Shown here in pieces: positions 13,601-14,894 of a stretch of DNA of 14,894 nucleotides. The first letter of the stretch is position 1. The number at the start of each line of letters is the position of its first letter. The notes under the pieces are model-generated. The model saw only the letters and a program-made list of their open reading frames with translations. It was not told the DNA's origin and ran no database searches. A program made the position numbers and the translations under genes. This stretch comes from Bacteroidales bacterium (GTDB lineage: Bacteria > Bacteroidota > Bacteroidia > Bacteroidales > P3), in assembly GCA_900769785.1 (NCBI GenBank), contig CAAGHV010000055.1, positions 1 to 14,894 on the forward strand, read 5' to 3'.

Positions 13601-14894
13601 TCCATTGGGGTGTAGCCCCATGGCTCGTAGTACGACGGGAACACCGTTGTATCAAAGGCCGTAAGGAAATCAAGGTACGAAAGATTTACCACCCCATCGT
13701 CGCCATTGAGGTATGAAGGTATAAATATCACCTTCACCTTGTCGGCAGGTGTGTTGTATAGTTGGTTTTTGCCAAGGGCGGCTATTATAGGGTCGCTGTC
13801 GTAGTTATATAATGTGTGGGTGGTATATAGTTCGTTTGTAGCGGCTACCATTCCGGCATTGTTGCCGGCAAACAATTTGCTTGGTTCGGCATGATGCGCC
13901 GGTATGGCCAGCACAGCTACCACCTCGCGTACAAGCTGTGCCGAAGTATTGAGCTTACCAAGGGCATCGATAAAAGCGTCGATACCTTTGTTGTGAAACT
14001 CGTATCGGCCACTGTTGAGCACCAGCAAAGCATTGTCGGCTATAGGTTGCCCTATTATACGTTCTGCCACAGCCATTAGCGTGGCTCTTGCCCGCTGCCG
14101 CACATCGGCATTAGTATCGGGGTTGTAGGCCATATCTTTGGAAAAGCCGTTGGGAGTAATCCTATCGGCATTTCGGCCAAGGAAATGATAACACTCTTTG
14201 TTGGTAATAGTACTTACGGTAGAAAAAGCGTCGCTACACTGTGCCGCTATAGTTTCCAGCGAATGCTTGGCCACCACACCAAAGTTTGCCGCCACCGTAT
14301 CGGGGCGGTAATGCTCCATCTCCTTATACAGCGGCAGTCCGTTGCCTGCAATACATCGGCCCAACACGGTGGCATGGGTGGTAAACACGGTGGCTATTTG
14401 CGGACAATGCTCTGCCAGGTAAAGTATGCCACTGCCCGTCATCCACTCATGAAAATGGGCTACAACCTTGTGTTGCGACGAAATATAGTAGTCGTAATAA
14501 CATTCCACAGCCATGGCGGCAGCATAGCCAAAGAGCATCGGCTCTATATAGTCCCACTGCCCGCTGAGGCTGTCCAAGCCATATTTTTCCCAAAAGTGTG
14601 AAAATATCTCGTTCTTCTGATGAAACAAATCGGAGAAGTCAACCAAAAATACCACAGGGTTGCCCACAATATTCCACCTGCCTATTCGTATATGCAAACC
14701 TTTGCCTTGGGCATAAAGGCGAAAGCCTTGGTACAACGATTTGTCTTCGGCAAATTCGGTATTGCCCTCTATATTTCGGCAAATATCGGGGCCTATAAGT
14801 ATATAGTTGTCGTTCAATTCATTTATCAAAGTGCCGGCTTTGGTGGATAGCACTGTGTGTATTCCGCCCACCTTGTTGCATACTTCCCAACTTG
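10699..14894 (-). CDS. glgP: Glycogen synthase (GT3)-alpha-glucan phosphorylase (GT35) fusion, 5' end beyond window
   Basis: One frame is open from the right edge to a TAA at 10701-10699, about 1397 codons. The GTG at 14871 is not the start: the frame continues upstream as SWEVCNKVGGIHTVL, the usual opening of GT3 glycogen synthases. Counting from that GTG, residues 1-520 are a eukaryote-like GT3 synthase: AHFHEW (138-143), TTHATVLGR (164-172), GRYEFHNKG (288-296) and YYEPWGYTPME (414-424), with Glu416 and Glu424 matching the catalytic glutamates of yeast Gsy2. After a linker, residues 560-1250 are a short-type phosphorylase: YFSMEFG (649-655), YSGGLGMLAGD (663-673), YHNNEGHSAF (811-820), ATYKRADL (1046-1053) and the PLP lysine 1145 in SGTSGQKATMNG. 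About 120 C-terminal residues are a beta-rich extension. Both halves keep their key residues. Base composition is visibly richer in G+C than the operon to the left. The symbol describes only the C-terminal half. Confidence 0.93.
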   Translation of the reverse strand, partial: SWEVCNKVGGIHTVLSTKAGTLINELNDNYILIGPDICRNIEGNTEFAEDKSLYQGFRLYAQGKGLHIRIGRWNIVGNPVVFLVDFSDLFHQKNEIFSHFWEKYGLDSLSGQWDYIEPMLFGYAAAMAVECYYDYYISSQHKVVAHFHEWMTGSGILYLAEHCPQIATVFTTHATVLGRCIAGNGLPLYKEMEHYRPDTVAANFGVVAKHSLETIAAQCSDAFSTVSTITNKECYHFLGRNADRITPNGFSKDMAYNPDTNADVRQRARATLMAVAERIIGQPIADNALLVLNSGRYEFHNKGIDAFIDALGKLNTSAQLVREVVAVLAIPAHHAEPSKLFAGNNAGMVAATNELYTTHTLYNYDSDPIIAALGKNQLYNTPADKVKVIFIPSYLNGDDGVVNLSYLDFLTAFDTTVFPSYYEPWGYTPMESMALGVPTITTSLAGFGTWLLQNTDGETANMAVIDRNDTNYSDVVNHIADRLIHISNMAANDFEKLKDSALAISKQAMWDQFVAHYYSLYNDALLKSNGRINLYTDKIPYINQHPIAVSWGNKPEWRKVFVKPILPKNIEALQRLAANYWWSWNGSAIALFESIDSNLFEHCHRDPNKMLAMLSAQRFDELSQDQDFVRSLSEVVATFDQYMNRQPDEHSYTVAYFSMEFGIHDSLKIYSGGLGMLAGDYLKQASDSNKNMVAIGLLYRNGYFVQHITRQGEQQAYYEPQAFSQLPLKAVRDSKGEWQKISVALPSRIVYAKVWRCDIGRVPLYLLDTDIEENDAQDRTITGELYGGNSEMRLKQEILLGIGGIRMLAEIGIKPDVYHNNEGHSAFSSLERLRYMMVEEKISADEAVELIRASTLYTTHTAVPAGHDSFDEELMRVYFSHLCSVLKIPWDEFMAFGRFTTTAATKFSMSVLAIHFSQEVNGVSEIHGRVSREMFAPLFPGYFPEELFISHVTNGVHFPTWVANSWLKLYVDTFGKDFLDNQSNENYWLKIHNVSDEKVWNTHLQQKAQLLKHIERRLKEEFLLRAEEPKLWLQTVESINPEALTIGFARRFATYKRADLIFTNLDRLAKIVGNQSYPVQFVFAGKAHPNDGGGKDLIKRIVEISKRPEFVGKIIFLENYDMNLAKYLIHGVDMWLNVPRRPLEASGTSGQKATMNGVLNFSVLDGWWAEGYRKEAGWALPQNRVYDNQEYQNALDAETIYSVLEEKIVPAYYSYRQNNIPQKWVTYIKNSISGIAPHYTMERQLNDYYNDYYNKLHTRHSRLLANNAAMLKELVAWKRKIKYAWNTIELIDLQYPNSANKPLDLGEEYTMKVVLQLANNMSAQDLGVEVLFTENKGGVKTLLKTIELEAAEDNQGRVVYSKTTRAMLSGVYECAFRIYPKNKLLPHRQDFPLLKWV

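Noticed and set aside
14869..14871. GTG as the start of the fusion gene
   Set aside because: The frame stays open to the window edge and the upstream residues SWEVCNK belong to the conserved GT3 opening.

Overview
The window looks like ordinary chromosomal DNA of a Bacteroidota bacterium, most likely of the order Bacteroidales. The evidence is a GldB-type lipoprotein, an LpxD for Gram-negative lipid A, a eukaryote-like GT3 glycogen synthase domain fused to a GT35 phosphorylase, A/T-rich leaders with weak Shine-Dalgarno sites, and at least one textbook Bacteroidota promoter (TTTG, 19 bases, TATCTTTG at 10240-10210). Every gene I can support lies on the minus strand, so transcription runs from right to left.

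Reading in the direction of transcription, the window opens at 14894 inside a large fusion gene. Its N-terminal half is a glycogen synthase and its C-terminal half an alpha-glucan phosphorylase. It ends at 10699 and enters about 570 bases without a gene, packed with inverted repeats: a duplicated GGTGACC/GGTTACC motif, a perfect 18-bp-arm A/T palindrome, a 9-bp-arm hairpin and a perfect 15-bp-arm hairpin. Next comes a membrane-anchored protein with three helix-hairpin-helix modules (9249-10130), with its own promoter.

From about 9264 down to 2129 lies a tightly packed run of eight genes that is probably one operon: lpxD, a hotdog-fold acyl-CoA thioesterase, a small outer-membrane barrel-like protein, gldB, an LTA-synthase-like phosphotransferase, a diacylglycerol-kinase-like lipid kinase, a SUI1/YciH protein and recR. 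Gaps are 6 to 42 bases, with one 17-base overlap. Most of it serves the cell envelope. The phosphotransferase and lipid kinase make biochemical sense together, because the first is expected to release diacylglycerol and the second to phosphorylate it. The last two genes belong to translation and DNA repair.

After recR there is about 350 bases with a 44-bp tandem dyad repeat related to the repeat at 10264-10365, then a candidate promoter, then kamA (lysine 2,3-aminomutase), which closes with a clear intrinsic terminator. The left end holds a small cysteine-containing lipoprotein gene and the first 24 codons of a tandem copy of it, cut by the window edge.

I do not see a CRISPR array, transposase, phage gene, tRNA, rRNA or recognisable defence system. 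The most unusual items are the synthase-phosphorylase fusion, the hairpin-rich spacer at 10264-10633 with a relative at 1990-2078, and the tandem lipoprotein duplication.
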